Shown here: in pieces, positions 13,101 to 24,650 of the stretch
Layout: the number at the start of each line of letters is the position of its first letter
Position numbering within the stretch: the first letter of the stretch is position 1
Assembly (NCBI GenBank): GCA_031763025.1
Contig: JASSKH010000019.1
Location: 12,370,516-12,434,515, forward strand
Direction: 5' to 3'
From: Macrocystis pyrifera
Lineage: Eukaryota > Sar > Phaeophyceae > Laminariales > Laminariaceae
DNA: 64,000 nt
Made by a program: the position numbers and the translations under genes
The notes under the pieces: model-generated
Told to the model about the DNA's origin: nothing
The model's input: only the letters and a program-made list of their open reading frames with translations
Database searches by the model: none

Positions 13101-16100
13101 TGCGTCGGGAGTGGGGCAAGCACAAGCGCCGGGCGAGGAGTCCGAGCTGTTGACTGGATGGATTAAAAGGACATAATGGCTCTCGCGCACGGGCTGCAGT
13201 GATGCGCGAATATCGGGCTCAACCCGAAGCGGGCTATACTTAATCAACTCTTGGAGGGCTTCAGCTCCCCCCCGCTACCCCCCCCCCCCGCACAGGGTAC
13301 GTGCTGCACCGAAATATTGTTGGTTGCTGGTTGTTGAGGTTGGTGTTGATGCTGCTGTTGCCGTCGTCGACATCGCTGGTGTTGTATTTGAAGTGCACCA
13401 GGCAGTATTGGAAGGGGTGTAAATTTCCTTTTTTAATAGCTGGAGCCTGTAATTTCCCGGGAAACACCTCTTCTAAGTTCCTCCGACCCCCCCCCCCCCC
13501 CCCCCCCCCTATTTCCTATTTCCTCTACAGTAGTCCCATACCTGGTATGTATTGCGGGGGTACACAGTAAATCGGACCTGCGGTATACATAAAAACCAAT
13601 ATATTTTCCTATTCTTACCATTACGGGGGTCCATAGTTAACAGGACCTATGGTACATAAAAACCTACATATTTGCCTATTTTTACTAACAAAATTTGGTC
13701 CCGTTAACTATGGACCCCTGTAATAACAATATTTGGTCCTATTTACTACGGTCCCCCGTTATAGTACAGGAAGGCTTTCTGCTGAAACGGGGGCATTCAG
13801 GTTATCACCCCAGGGGGGCTCATGTACCGCATGGAGGACAAGCGTACCAATACTTCAGGCTTTCGGGCTTTCTTTTTCTGCCTCTATTCTGCACTACATT
13901 CGTACGCAGAAGCAGTTGTGCACAATCTGAGTATCTGAGCATGCTGATTTTTTTTTTATTACGGGGGTCCATAGTTAACGGGACCAAATTTTGTTAGTAA
14001 AAATAGGTAAATATATAGATTTTTATGTATACCATAGGTCCTATTAACTATGGACCCCCGTAATAGTTGTTTCTTCCAAGCTTTTTCGCTGCTGTTCGAG
14101 ACGGGACGGAATGGGACTGCTTTGATATGTTTCGCGGGAAAAAGAAAGAAAAACAGGACGGTACAAGAATAACAAATATAGTTTGCCGGACGGGACGGTT
14201 GGTGTAAAACTTGTCGACGGGACGGGATGGTACAGTACAACAATTTTTATTCTTCATGATGCAACGAGACGGTTAATACCAGGTATATGTTTTCACGACG
14301 GAAAAGGACGGTACATACCCTGGAATTTATTTTTTCGACGGGACGGAGAATATTTTGTGGCTCGGCGGGACGGGACGGTATATTTGTTATTCTCAGCGGG
14401 ACGGGACGGGATGGTCGTGGCTGCTCTTCTGGTGGCTGCATTGTTTGTTGTGGTGTGGAGCAGTGGTTGGTTGCGGTTGTGGTTGGTGGTGCTGGTGGAG
14501 CGTTGTTGGTCGGCCACGCCCGCACGGTACTCATCAAAGGTGCCGGTGTCGCGCACGGCGGTACTCGTGGCGGTTCTGGTGGTATTAGAAGTGTGTTGCG
14601 TTGTCTCGTGTGTGATGGTACGAGATTGGTATTGTTAGTGTCTTCACACTATATCGTCCTTTCTGCCAAGCTTCATCAGTGCACCCAGTGTCCATCCTGA
14701 TTCCTCATCCAGTACGAGTAGAGAAATAGCAAATTATGTGGGGTCATAGACTGCGAGACGGAGGGAGACCAAAATAATCGCAAAATATTAATGGGTCAAG
14801 CGAGTGAAAGGCCAGCGTAACGGGTACGAGAACACAACACAAGCAAGTCCAGAAGATAGGAAAAAAATAATAATTGAAAAAAAAACTGAAATGAAACAGA
14901 ATACAAATGACGCAAGGAAACCAGAAAGGCTGCCATGTAGACGGAAAGCACACGTACTCAGGAAGGACCGATAGCTGCTGCACGGACGGAGCGACACCAA
15001 GGAGTGGAACATACCGGCATAAGGACGGCGGGGAAGGGGAAGGAAACAAATGAAGAGAAAAGGCAAAAAGCAAGAAATAAGAGATAAGGGGAAAAAGAGA
15101 ACATCGTACTCCAGGCGGTGATAGTGACATGGGTGCCCGTCTCACCTAAAAAACCGATTCGGGAACCTAGCCACACCCTTTGCCGTCTCCTTCCTACTCT
15201 CACCAACACCTGTGCCAAGTCTCAGTACTGCCGCTGTCGCGTCCCCCCCCCCATTGAAAAACTCAACAAGAAACAAGTGTAGCATATGAGTTCGTAATTT
15301 GAAATTTCCCAATTTCGTAATTTTCTGATTTCCGAGAACTCTAATTTTTCGAGCTTCTCGTAATGCGCATCTATTTTTCGTCATAACTTCATCGTCTCCT
15401 TCATAACCTCGTACATAGTCATGGATTTCATATTCCATCAAGTCTAGACAGCCGTCCGTCACAGCTCCGGTCTCCCGGCATACTTGACGGGCAGAAGAAG
15501 TATTATTATTAACGGCATCTTGACAGGAAGGAGTGACGGCAATGGCAGGACGAGACGGGAAGGGGATATTTTCTCGACGGGACGGGGCGGTAAGTGCAAC
15601 GGGATTTTGTTTTTCGGTGGAACGGGAAGGTGCGAGTCGGATGGTGGTAGAAATTGTCGACGGGACGGAACAACGGTTTCATTTTTACAACGATTTCACC
15701 GTACCGCCCCGTCGTTGCCGTCAATACCGTCCCGTCAATTCACCATGAAAATCCTTGGATTTTCCAGGACGTTGACTTCGCTGCCCTCGTTGTCCAAACC
15801 AATACTTTGAGTGCTTTGGTTATTGTGCTTGGTTTTAAAAACACGGCAAAGGCGATAAAAGCAAATTTACAGCACTACACAATGATGGGGGTTTCCACAA
15901 TATGGGGTGTGTTAATGTGGGCAATAGGGGACATGCCGAATTCGCTCCTAAAATGTTTTTTGCTTCGAGCACAAATAATCAGCTGCTATTACGGGGGACC
16001 ATAGTAAATAGGACCAAACATTGTTAGTAAAAACAGATAAATATATAGGTTTTTAAGTATACCGTAGGTCCAATTAACTACGGGCCCCTGTAACATTAAT

Positions 16101-18776
16101 TGTCCGTAATTATCGCTGCCGGGAAATAACATCCCTAGTATTCGCAAAGGCGTTGAAAGAGAATCTACAACACTACAAAATGACCAGGATTTCCACAGAG
16201 TGAGGCAAGTTATGCGGGCAATAGGGGATGCGCCGAATACGATCCTAAAAAGGTGGCTGCTCTGAGCCCTATCAATCAGCTGGTATTAATTACCCGTATT
16301 TACCGATACCGGGAAATACACACCCCTGGTATTCACAATTATTTCACAATCAACCTGTTTTTCCTACCTGACGACGACAAGCACGCGAGAGAGCTTGGAA
16401 ACCCCAACATTCGGCCCGAAGCTCTGTTTCCAACTTGGTAGCACACGTTTTGACCCGGTTCAGTCGGCTCGCTCTTCCCCGATAAAATGCAGGCGTCTGA
16501 TGATAGTATCTATGAATAGACCAGTTCACCATTTCTCCGCATCGTCCGAAGTTTTTAAGATGCTGTCACGTTCGGCGTTCGGGCCGAGCCGAACACTTAT
16601 TACGGGGGTCCATAGCTAACAGGACCTATGGTATACATAAAAACCTATATATTTACCTATTTTTACTAACAAAATTTGGTCCCGTTAACTATGGACCCCC
16701 GTAATAGCAAGATATTCCCAGGTATCTACGATATCGCCGTTTAACCCGAACAATTTACCATTTTGTTAAAAAAAAATCCCTTGTGAATCGATCTGGAGAA
16801 AAGTGGAGTGCATCGACATGTTTTCAAACTGCATCCAAGGTAACTGGTGGAACGTCGAGCAGCCCGATACGCCCGTCCTCCGGGTCAAACACGCCTGCGA
16901 AGGTGCCGAAACCTTAATCGGCAAAAAACAAAGAAGGCTAGTCACGGTTTTTTGACGGGACGGCAACGACGGTAGCGGCGGGACGGGACGGTAAAACCGT
17001 CATCGAAATGGTCCCGTCGTCCCGTCCCGTCTACAATTTCCCTGACCGTCGTCACTCACCGTCCCGTCCCTCTGTCGAAGTCTGCCCGTTTTAGTTTACC
17101 GTCCCGTCCCGTCGAAATAACCACTCGCGTTGTACTTTACCGTCCCGTTCCGCCGAGATAATCTCTCCCGTAGGAAATTACCGTCCCTTCCCGTCATCAG
17201 TAACTACGCCGTTGTCACATACAATCCCATACCGCCGACACAACTTGCCTCTTCCCGTCCAAGATGCACTGGTGCCCGTCGTCTATTCCTGCCCATTTTC
17301 CACCAAGAAATTACGAAATTACGAAATTTCGAGTTTTACAAATATGAAATTGGACTCGCTTTTTATTTTTCTACCAAGAAGCTGTGCTGGTGTTGATGTA
17401 TTCACATATTGAACTGAAAGTACAAATTACGAAGCGATTTTTTTTTTTTTGTTCCTACGATTATTTATATATATATATATATTCTTCTTTTTTTTTCATG
17501 AATCTTCACCTTTCGTATTTCCACGCGCATCACCTGCCACAGCCACCACCTGGCCACCACACACAAACACAGGCCACTCTACTCACCGCCACCAGTACTG
17601 GAGCGGCAGGCACGGACGCCATGGATGCCTATCTCACGGGCGGAGTCGATCGATTAGCAGCGGCACCAGCATAGCCACCGCCGCCACCACCGCCTCCACC
17701 ACCCACACCTCCACACTTCCATAACCACCAGCAACACAGCGCAAGCACAACCATGAGGACAGCCACCAGCTGGCACCTCAACGATGCATATTTTTTATTT
17801 TACCGTCCCGACCCGTCGTGAAAAAACTCCCAACGCGCTTTACCGTTCCGTCCTGTCACGAAAAACTGTACGTACCGTCCCGCCATGAAATAAATTACCA
17901 TAATACTTTACCGTCCTGTTCCGCCGAGGAAAAACCCAATTACCGTCCCGTCCCGACGTGAAAAACAAATACATTGTATTTTACCGCTGCGTCCTGTCGC
18001 GAAAAAACGATCCGTTGTGCTGTACCGTCCCGTGTCGTCGTGAAAATCTTCCCCGTTGAATTTTTTGACCGTCCCGTCCCGTCGAGAAATTATACACCCG
18101 CTGTCCCGCCCCGTCCGGCCCCGCGATTTTTTTGATGTCCGCATTTTACCGTCCCTTTTTCATTTTTTTCCCCTGCTAAACACACCAAAACTGTTCCGTC
18201 CCGTCACGGGTCTCATTCACTGTGATAAGCCTTGAAAAAGCAGTCTATAGCCTAACATTAGTACGATGCATTTTTAAATTGGAGCTGATGGATAAAGGTT
18301 CGGCGGACAAGCTACATACTCGCACAGAGCTCTAACAGCGATACAGCACAGCGCCATTCAGTGGGAAAATAAGTAATACGGACGAAGGACATACCGATAC
18401 ATAGCTACTAAGCGGAATCTAAGGCAACCCTAATCAATATCCGGAATAAACAGAAAAGTGTATTGACAAATAAAGCGGGGGAAAAAAAACAGGAGTAATC
18501 TTGGCCGGGTAAACACTGTCTCTCCCTCACAAACCGCCAGCAACTAAAACTGAAACACATGGCGTCCTGCAGCCACGGGCTCACGTAATGCAGTGTTGCT
18601 GACGATTTCGATTTTAATCAGGACATCTCACCCCCAAATTCGCGAACGTCCGAGTCTCCCAGCTCCGCTCCGGCCAATCCGGGACGAGCAAAAGCTTGCC
18701 GTCCTTATCGTGCTTCTTAACCTTTTTCACCTCCGAAGTCAGCTGGACAAGGTTACACTGCCCGTCACTAAGCGCC
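10123..18776 (-). CDS. unrecognised multi-exon protein, 5' half of gene
   Basis: Product not recognised. Exons in minus-strand order: 18776-18632, 12742-12569, 11419-11336, 10918-10707, 10312-10123. Phases agree at every junction; donors are GTGAGA, GTAAGA, GTCAAG and GTGAGT. Readable blocks: LVQLTSEVKKVKKHDKDGK then LLLVPDWPERSWETR; ALVWELPAAGKPVKKALSPS; MVHLDRLLVYHELTYVDAFI; YRRFTGEAVKLAMTEFLELA; PVVAMFPVGVGSGATVDGL; NGGVFGLPEGAGVFQIGT; RTVLYPKERVSRAHLALQV. The last exon either ends at TGA (10125-10123) or splices at AAA|GTCTGA into the exon at 9961, which I favour. A further upstream exon at 19390-19315 (phase 1 donor, VENLRETNLERNTSCCDDPL) is possible but its donor is weak. The start codon was not found. 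The intron 12743-18631 carries a ~4 kb inverted repeat and many MITEs, so the 18.6 kb exon is the least certain link. Confidence 0.55.
12838..13190. repeat. tandem dimer, ~175 bp unit
   Basis: Two diverged direct copies (about 12838-13010 and 13011-13190). Each has GGCATGGCAGC, a TTTTGA(C/T)AA block, a TAATAGTTTCCAC-like block, a GGGGTGCGGCAAG/GTGGGGCAAGC block and a TTGACTGGAT...AAAAGGA end. No ORF. Intronic to the minus-strand gene. Confidence 0.7.
13552..13761 (+). mobile_element. MITE (older subfamily) interrupted by another MITE
   Basis: Left half starts TTGCGGGGGTACACAGTAAA and right half ends TTTACTACGGTCCCCCGTTA. The halves are separated by a complete second MITE at 13621-13723. Removing the inner copy restores a continuous core reading TTCTTAC then TAACAATATTTGG. 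The ends resemble the subfamily at 15989-16093 (GGGGGACCATAGTAAATAGG) more than the main one. Confidence 0.8.
13621..13723 (+). mobile_element. MITE, inner nested copy
   Basis: Full-length copy of the main family (TTACGGGGGTCCATAGTTAA ... GTTAACTATGGACCCCTGTAA) inserted in the core of the 13552-13761 element. The right flank is TA and the left flank CA, as expected for a TA duplication with one later substitution. Confidence 0.85.
13959..14063 (-). mobile_element. MITE, intact, reverse orientation
   Basis: Same terminal repeats with the core reading in the opposite direction (GTTAGTAAAAATAGGTAAAT), TA on each side. It lies just outside the large inverted repeat that begins near 14085. Confidence 0.9.
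15989..16093 (-). mobile_element. MITE, variant subfamily
   Basis: TTACGGGGGACCATAGTAAA left end, degraded right end (GGGCCCCTGTAA), core as in the reverse-orientation copies. It splits one unit of the direct duplication in the centre of the large inverted repeat, so it is younger than that duplication. Confidence 0.8.
16600..16704 (+). mobile_element. MITE, intact
   Basis: Main-family copy with TTACGGGGGTCCATAGCTAA and a perfect right end, flanked by TA on both sides. Lies in the centre of the inverted-repeat element. Confidence 0.9.
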
Positions 18777-20284
18777 CTGCGTGTTGACCAGCACACCAGC
18801 AAGGATCAACCAAGGAACAAAGGGACGGTGATCTATTCGAATACTTCGTATACTATCAAAAAAATGACACACATGTACATGAAAATTGGCCTACTACTGC
18901 TGTGGTACATGTACATATACCTTCTACTGGTATGGTGTTATAAATAGTGGGTATTGGTAGTATTCGCAATGTTCTCGAGGGCGCACGACGTCTTTTGGTT
19001 TCCGCCAACCCTCGTCAAAATACTCAACTTCCTTCGACGCTCCGACGGGGGGGGGGGTGGCACCGGCTACCGCCCCCTCCCTAAAACGCCATACTCACTT
19101 CTACCGGTATATAAACCGCCATAATATATTATTTCCTTCAAAACACAATACCAGGTACACTCTTAAAGCCACGCTGGCACCCAAGCGTCTCCTGGTCCCC
19201 CGGTTTCCGGTCACTCTAAACTCTAGATGTTTTACCGGAACAGAAAAAAAAACATCGATATTTGAACACGCTGCGTTTAGAACTTCGGCTGGTTGGTGCT
19301 GTCAGGAAAGCGACCGCGATTCGACAGAGGGTCATCACAGCAGCTGGTGTTTCTCTCGAGATTCGTCTCCCGCAGGTTCTCAACAGACGCCTACACCTCG
19401 ACTTAAGAGGTGCTGCAGTGGTCGAAATTGTCGAAATTGGTCGAAATTCGGGGTGCACACAATTGAGACAAAAAACAACCCCCAACTGAACGCTTGCACT
19501 TCAATTGCGGACAGCTACAGCTCCTCACAGAAAAACTACGGCCTCGCCAAATTGAGGGATGCTCCTGGTGGGGTGTGTGAGGGTGTCGGGTGCGCCAGGC
19601 GGCAGTCGTAGGCAGCCAGAAACGACTCGCGAGGTGTTTTCGTGTACTCGAAGTCGCGAGCGAGTAGCACAAAAAGCTCGTAAAAGCGTAAAAACGCCAA
19701 ACTGTTTCATTTCACGCAAGGGAAGCATAACACGTGGGCTACATCACACGATGAAGAAATGGCCTTCACTATTAGAATGTTGCTGTTCGCCAGGCGGATG
19801 AAATATCTCTTCAGTAGTCGTCCACTATGGCGGGGGAGGCAAACCTATGTTCCCATTATGGGTATTAACAGCAGTGAGTTATTGGGCCCAAAAACATGAA
19901 ACAAAAAGGGCTGACGTAAAAAGCTCAAGATTCTTGAATATCTGAAACAACTATTCTAAACTTGCGAAAGACGGATCTTGGTTGCAAATCCCTTGCTCTA
20001 ATTCCGAGTCGTAAGTATGTCTCCTAAACGCCAGCGCACGGGTACCTGACGCATTCTCGAGGGTGCTAACAAAGCGTCCCAATAAATCCTACCGAGTACC
20101 AGCACACACACAGGGGCACCACACTATTGCCTGGATTTACCGCTGAACGACACTAATTCCTATACAAAATACAAAGCGCAATGCCATGTACTATTCCAAT
20201 GCCTACATAACTTTTGGCACCATATTACATCCTACATATATCGCGGCATCATACTAATTCCTACACAAGCACAATATTGCAAGG
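18777..20284. other. no certain gene; possible exon at 19315-19390 (minus)
   Basis: A 76 bp minus-strand open segment (acceptor TGTAG, phase 1 end, 25 codons) could be an upstream exon of the unrecognised minus-strand gene, because its phase fits the 18776-18632 exon. Its GTCGCT donor is poor and the opposite strand is also open. The rest shows nothing recognisable. Confidence 0.3.
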
Positions 20285-20740
20285 TTGTGTTCTGTAGGGT
20301 ACATCCAAAAACATACCCGGGGCATTTACCCGGGTACTACCCAACAAGAAACTTATTTTAAGTTATGTAACGACATTTATACCCGTACCCGGAACTTCTG
20401 TGAGTTACGCATGGCGATCATACTCTTACCCGAAACTTCTTCAAGTCCTGTAGGCCCGTGTCACAATACCCGTGGTACGGGTAAAATATCCCGTACCCGT
20501 ACTCGGCCTTTGCGTAGGGTTAATACCGGGGTATGTACTCGGTACGCGACACTTTGTAAATACCGGGGTGCGGGTACGGGCACGGGTACAACATTTATAC
20601 GGAACTTCTGTGAGTGTTGTAATACTTCTATACAGTACCCGGAACTTCTGTGAGTTCTGTAAGAAATCCATACCCGTACCCGGGTACCCGGGACTTCTGT
20701 AAGTTCTATACGACTCCATACTCTTACCCGGAATCCACAA
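20285..20740. repeat. degenerate tandem array of ACCCGGAACTTCTGTGAGTT
   Basis: At least five diverged units of variable length share ACCCG(G/A)AACTTCTGTGAGTT, separated by TACCCGTACCCGG-type stretches and GTGCGGGTACGGG-like inversions. Short frames on both strands come from the array and are not genes. Confidence 0.7.
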
Positions 20741-21065
20741 AAACCTACGAAACGTAACCTTGCAATACTGGGTATTCCACTCTAATTCCTATATGAACAG
20801 GGGCACCAGACTATTTCCTATCTTTATCGCGGTATGAGACCAAACTTCTGTACGTCACACGCAAACCATATTGCTCTCCAATACATTACAGAACTACTTA
20901 TAGACATCTCACTCTCTGAGCATGCTCGGTTGGTACATCCCTGGCCTCTCAGAGCTCCCACTTGGAAATCGCCTCCCTTTAGTACTTGCCGGACCTTTCC
21001 AGCGGTTCTTTGTTTTCTCCATGTCTCTTGCTTGGCAGTTGCGGTTCTGTTTTCCTTTTTCCTTC

Positions 21066-21648
21066 TTTCGTTTCGTATGCGTGCGTGTGCTCGGAGCACG
21101 GCACCGCGGGCGAGCCCGCCGCCGTCGCGGGTGTCGGCAGGTGCTGGCGGGTAGAGGAGGGATTGCAAGGAGCGCGGTCGCCGTTTTCGTGGCTAGGCGT
21201 TGCGTGTGCTTCGAGACACGAGGGATGCATGAACGGGCTCTGTCTGGCCTCCATTTGTGATTTTGGATAGAGTATGTACGAGTCCATAATGGTCGTTCGG
21301 GATTGCAAGATAATATTCAAGCGGTGCTTATTTTTGCGACCGGGCTGAAGTTTAAAGAGAGAGCTACGCAGTCTGAGCTCCAACATTGTCGAGCTGGCGA
21401 ACGACGGTCACGGTGAGCACCGGGCTTCACGCGAGGCGGGCGACGGGGCTCACTGTGGCAAAGAGTGAGGAAAGTTTTACAAAGACCGAATCGGTGGCGA
21501 AGTGGCTGCGACAGGGGCGGGTGGCGTACGAGGCTGAGGGAGAAGCTCTGCCGTTCGATTTGTTTCTTTTTTGACCGGTGCAAGGTGTTCCAATCAGGTG
21601 GAAAATTATTACATGAGGGGACGGGGATTTTTTTTTCTTTCCAAAAAT
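21066..21648 (+). repeat. ~580 bp dispersed repeat, copy 1
   Basis: Matched in inverted orientation by 39223-39800. Shared landmarks in order: GCGTGCGTGTGCTC(G/A)GAGCACGG, a CGTCGCGGGTGT(C/T)GGC block, AATATTATTTTGC/AATATTCAAGCGGTGCTTATTTT, GTGAGCACCGGGCTTCACGC, a GTGGC(A/G)(A/G)AGAG block, and an end with GACCGG...AAGGTGTTCCAATCAG then GAGGGGACGGGG and CTTTCC. No conserved frame, A/B box or inverted ends seen; probably a non-autonomous retroelement or a fragment of a larger element. Confidence 0.75.
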
Positions 21649-22408
21649 TTCGGTTTCATATTTATTGTTTTTGCGGTGCGGCTGAGCCGTGCTGTGCTTT
21701 CTCTTTCGTGCATACAGCAAGCATATCAAAAGAAGAAAATGATTACACGACCTGGGGTGTGTACGAACGTACGGCATGTGAGCGAGCGTGGCGGGCGGAA
21801 CCGCCCGCGGCGCGAAGCGTATGTGGCGTCCGAGCTGTTTTTTTCTCAGGCATGGCGGCGGGACTCTTGGGATTTTCAAGTCTCCAGTTTGCAACTACAA
21901 TATCATAAAAAAAAAACTACATCCAGTCATGGACCTCTGTCCGCTTCGCATAATTTGATGTATGTACTTTTCCTTCCTGAGCGAAGCGCCTTGTATATAT
22001 ATTTAAACAGAGACACCCAACATAGGTAAAGCAAGTGGCGAAAGACGGGCTGACCCGGCCAGCAGCAGGAGGTGGGCACGCACGAAGAAAAGGCGCTTAT
22101 TAAAGTTAGTAGAGTAACTCGCGTAGTCGATTTTCGTTTGGAACTGGAAAGCGACGTTGTGTCTCATCAAACGCCTGGTGGGAGTAACTGTAACTAAACT
22201 GTGAGACCGATACATGATATATAGGCGACGTTGACTGCCAGCTGCTTCCTTTTCTTACGTCGGCGATGCATTGCGTTCGGTCACCTGGCCTGGGCAGATG
22301 TAGTGCAGGCTGCCCCCCTCTGCGACAAAAAATATATATTTCACGACTGACTGTACACAACCATGCGCTTCCATAGCTTCGAAAGGCGATCCGTCAGGGA
22401 AACCACAG

Positions 22409-22969
22409 ATGGCCGCGCCTGGTACCATTGGCACATATCTTGCCTGTCTGCTTCTGTCCATATGGTTGTTGTTCTGTACCCGGTACGCCTCTGTCGGAAA
22501 AAAAAACGCGGACATTATTCGACACTCGCAAGAGACTCGCGTAATAGATGATGGGATGCGTGGCTGGGCCAAAATAATAGGAACACGACTCTCAATTGCA
22601 AGTACATGTACCAGGACACAGCCGCGTAACGCGCAACCAATCAGAAAACAGTGTCATAGAGGGGAAAACGCCTCTGTGCACCTCTTCGGAACCGCCGAGC
22701 AAAAATCCGCATTGAAAAACAAAAAACCGCCAAAAAAAAAACGAGATATCCGGGGAATGTTGTTGTGTACGTATGATATCCAGAGCAGCGTACGCCCCCT
22801 GATGTCCTGCTCCTGTTTTCCTCTCGTTTTGTTTTCCATGTGTTCTTTGGTTCTCTTGTTCTGTTTGTTTGTGATGGTTGCTCTTTCGTACCCAAAGCGT
22901 TCGCATTTCACATGCTATTCTCATTTGCGACAAATCTATCAGCAGCCTTTAGGCGGCTCCAGTTTGTGA
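22409..22969 (+). CDS. possible small membrane protein ORF, weak
   Basis: A 186-codon single-exon frame starting at an ATG in good context (AGATGGCC). It has an N-terminal hydrophobic segment (YLACLLLSIWLLFC, residues about 9-22) and a second near residues 137-157 (PLVLFSMCSLVLLFCLFVMV), separated by a basic Lys/Pro-rich stretch. I recognise no family. The minus strand is also open at 22360-22450 and could instead carry a short exon (MVPGAAICGFPDGSPFEAME). The length is uncommon for a chance frame in this window, but nothing else supports translation. Confidence 0.2.
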   Translation: MAAPGTIGTYLACLLLSIWLLFCTRYASVGKKNADIIRHSQETRVIDDGMRGWAKIIGTRLSIASTCTRTQPRNAQPIRKQCHRGENASVHLFGTAEQKSALKNKKPPKKKRDIRGMLLCTYDIQSSVRPLMSCSCFPLVLFSMCSLVLLFCLFVMVALSYPKRSHFTCYSHLRQIYQQPLGGSSL

Positions 22970-24480
22970 AAACATATGGCACCAGGCATTGGTATGTGCA
23001 ATCTTTCTACGCTGACGCGTATCGCTCAACGTCCAAGAGACTCCAAGACAAGCGCGCAATCAAAGGGTTAACCGAAATCGTTCGCTTTACCAATAAACCA
23101 AAAATACGTCTAGGTCGGGCAGGCGAGAGTGGTAGTATACAGCGGTAGTAGTAGTAGAGTAGCAGTAGTGGTCACTTTACCGGGGACGCCGTCGTGGGGG
23201 CCTGCGCGGACGCCCGGGAATTTGAGATCCAAGAAAGGATATGTATCCCCGGCAAACACATGCCATTAGTTCTCGTTGTGACATTTACGGAGGAAATATA
23301 ACTAATATTTTACCGATATTATTTTTTATGGTGTGCGTTCATACGCATCGTTTACTGGCACAAAATTCGAATTGCCAACTGCTTTACTGCTTGCGGTCGA
23401 CAGTGCTGCTGAGCTGTGAGGCTTGGGTATCTGCTGGCTGCTGCTGCCGCTTCTGGCATGTTGCTGCTTCAACCGCTGTTGATGAGTGTGTCACGTGATG
23501 CGAGTTCTTGAATCCACACGGTCTACGAACCTACGTAGTCTATGCGCGAGTACAAACAAGATGTAGACTAAATACATGCTTTTACAGCAGCGCACTGCAG
23601 GATAACCCAACTTCAACAGTACGTCTGAGTTGCTGCTGCTGCCTATGGTACCTTGACGTTACTGTGGGTTGGATGCTGCGATTCGACCGTGTATGCACAT
23701 ACGTTTGCGTTCATTCGCAGGTCATTGCTGATTACTATAATACTTTACCGGTATGATACCTGGTGCAACACAAGAGGTATCACGCGTCACCCTTTGAATG
23801 ACGACGAGCGTTCAGATATACGTAAGATACACGAAGGGTTTCGCACAACAGCAGCAGCAGCAGTAGCAGTTGCACCACTGTTGACACCACTCCCTCTTAT
23901 TATCGTTTATGAATAGTATCTACAGAGCATTCTCGACTCTTGGCATTATGTCTGACCCCCGTCCTTCGCCACAACGCTGCCGCGAAATATTTTGGGCATC
24001 ACCGGAGCAGGAGACCGCGGCCGTCCAAGCCGCTGGCGAAGCCACTTGTGCTTTCCACATATACGTGCGGCGTGTGTGTTCTTCGCGCTAAACCGTTCTT
24101 TCTACCCGTCGACACCCAGCACAACCTGTCTCCGTGCCGATTCTTCAACCCTAGAAGAGATACAAGTTATGTGGTCTTAAAGCTACGCCACAGAGATAGA
24201 GATGCTACTTTGCCACGTATGCAGTATGCACAGCAGTGGACAATGCAATGCCATGCCCTCATACTGGATACGACAGGCACGACATACGCATTCTATGAAA
24301 CAGAGAAACGAAAGGAAACATGGAAAAAAACAAAAAAAAGTAAGACAAATCGAAAGAGAAAAAGAAAGAAAAAAAATATAAGAAACCAACTGTCGTGCCC
24401 CCCCCGCAGGGGATGTGGCAAGACACTTGAAAAGAACGAGCTGGAAAAAAAGGAAAAATAAGAAAAACTAGCTGTCGCAG
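22970..24480. other. no gene found; CAG/GTA-rich and A-rich tracts
   Basis: Only short unsupported frames. Contains a (TAG/AGT) microsatellite near 23135-23170, CTG/CAG runs near 23430-23480 and 23845-23875, and a purine-rich A-tract block at 24300-24475 that abuts a LINE 3' fragment. Confidence 0.45.
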
Positions 24481-24539
24481 ACAGAGTAAAACTAAGAACC
24501 AAGGGAAAACAACAGGCAAACCAAAGAACAAAGCATCCT

Positions 24540-24650
24540 CCTGGTAGCGGCAGCAGTTTGTGGTACGAGTAGCATAGCCAGGTTCTCCCTGCTAGTCCGC
24601 CTGGTACCTCGCTACCCTGTCTGCCGCCTCCGTCCTGCGCTCGTCAATGA
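24540..24650 (-). mobile_element. LINE 3'-end fragment (second copy)
   Basis: About 100 bp resembling the 3' end of the neighbouring LINE (24905-25010). Both end on the minus strand in a reading resembling ADRVARxxAD followed by a stop, then a CTCGTRCC...CTGCTG-like tail and a T-rich stretch on the minus strand (A-rich on plus). Interpreted as a severely 5'-truncated copy. Confidence 0.6.

Larger units (their letters stand above)
14085..18190. repeat. ~4.1 kb inverted-repeat element with GACGGGACGG arrays
   Basis: The left arm holds array A (about 14095-14415, CGACGGGACGGGACGGTA-type units every ~30-45 bp), a GGTGG-rich block (14430-14600), an AATTACGAAATT-like block (15290-15330) and array B (15480-15745). 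The right arm repeats these in mirror order and opposite strand: array B' (16950-17195, CCGTCCCGTC units), AATTACGAAATT (17305-17345), CCACC-rich block (17530-17760), array A' (17800-18180). The inner junctions also match, both carrying GTCGTTGCCGTC. The ~1.2 kb centre (15746-16945) holds a diverged ~200 bp direct duplication (about 15830-15985 and 16140-16280) and two MITEs. Short chance ORFs only; no transposase seen. Confidence 0.7.

Noticed and set aside
18632-18776. VPDWPERSW segment as a DIRS-type or phage-like integrase fragment
   Set aside because: The short phrase resembles one seen in tyrosine-recombinase retroelements, but no other RT, RNase H or recombinase motif is nearby and the segment has clean exon borders.
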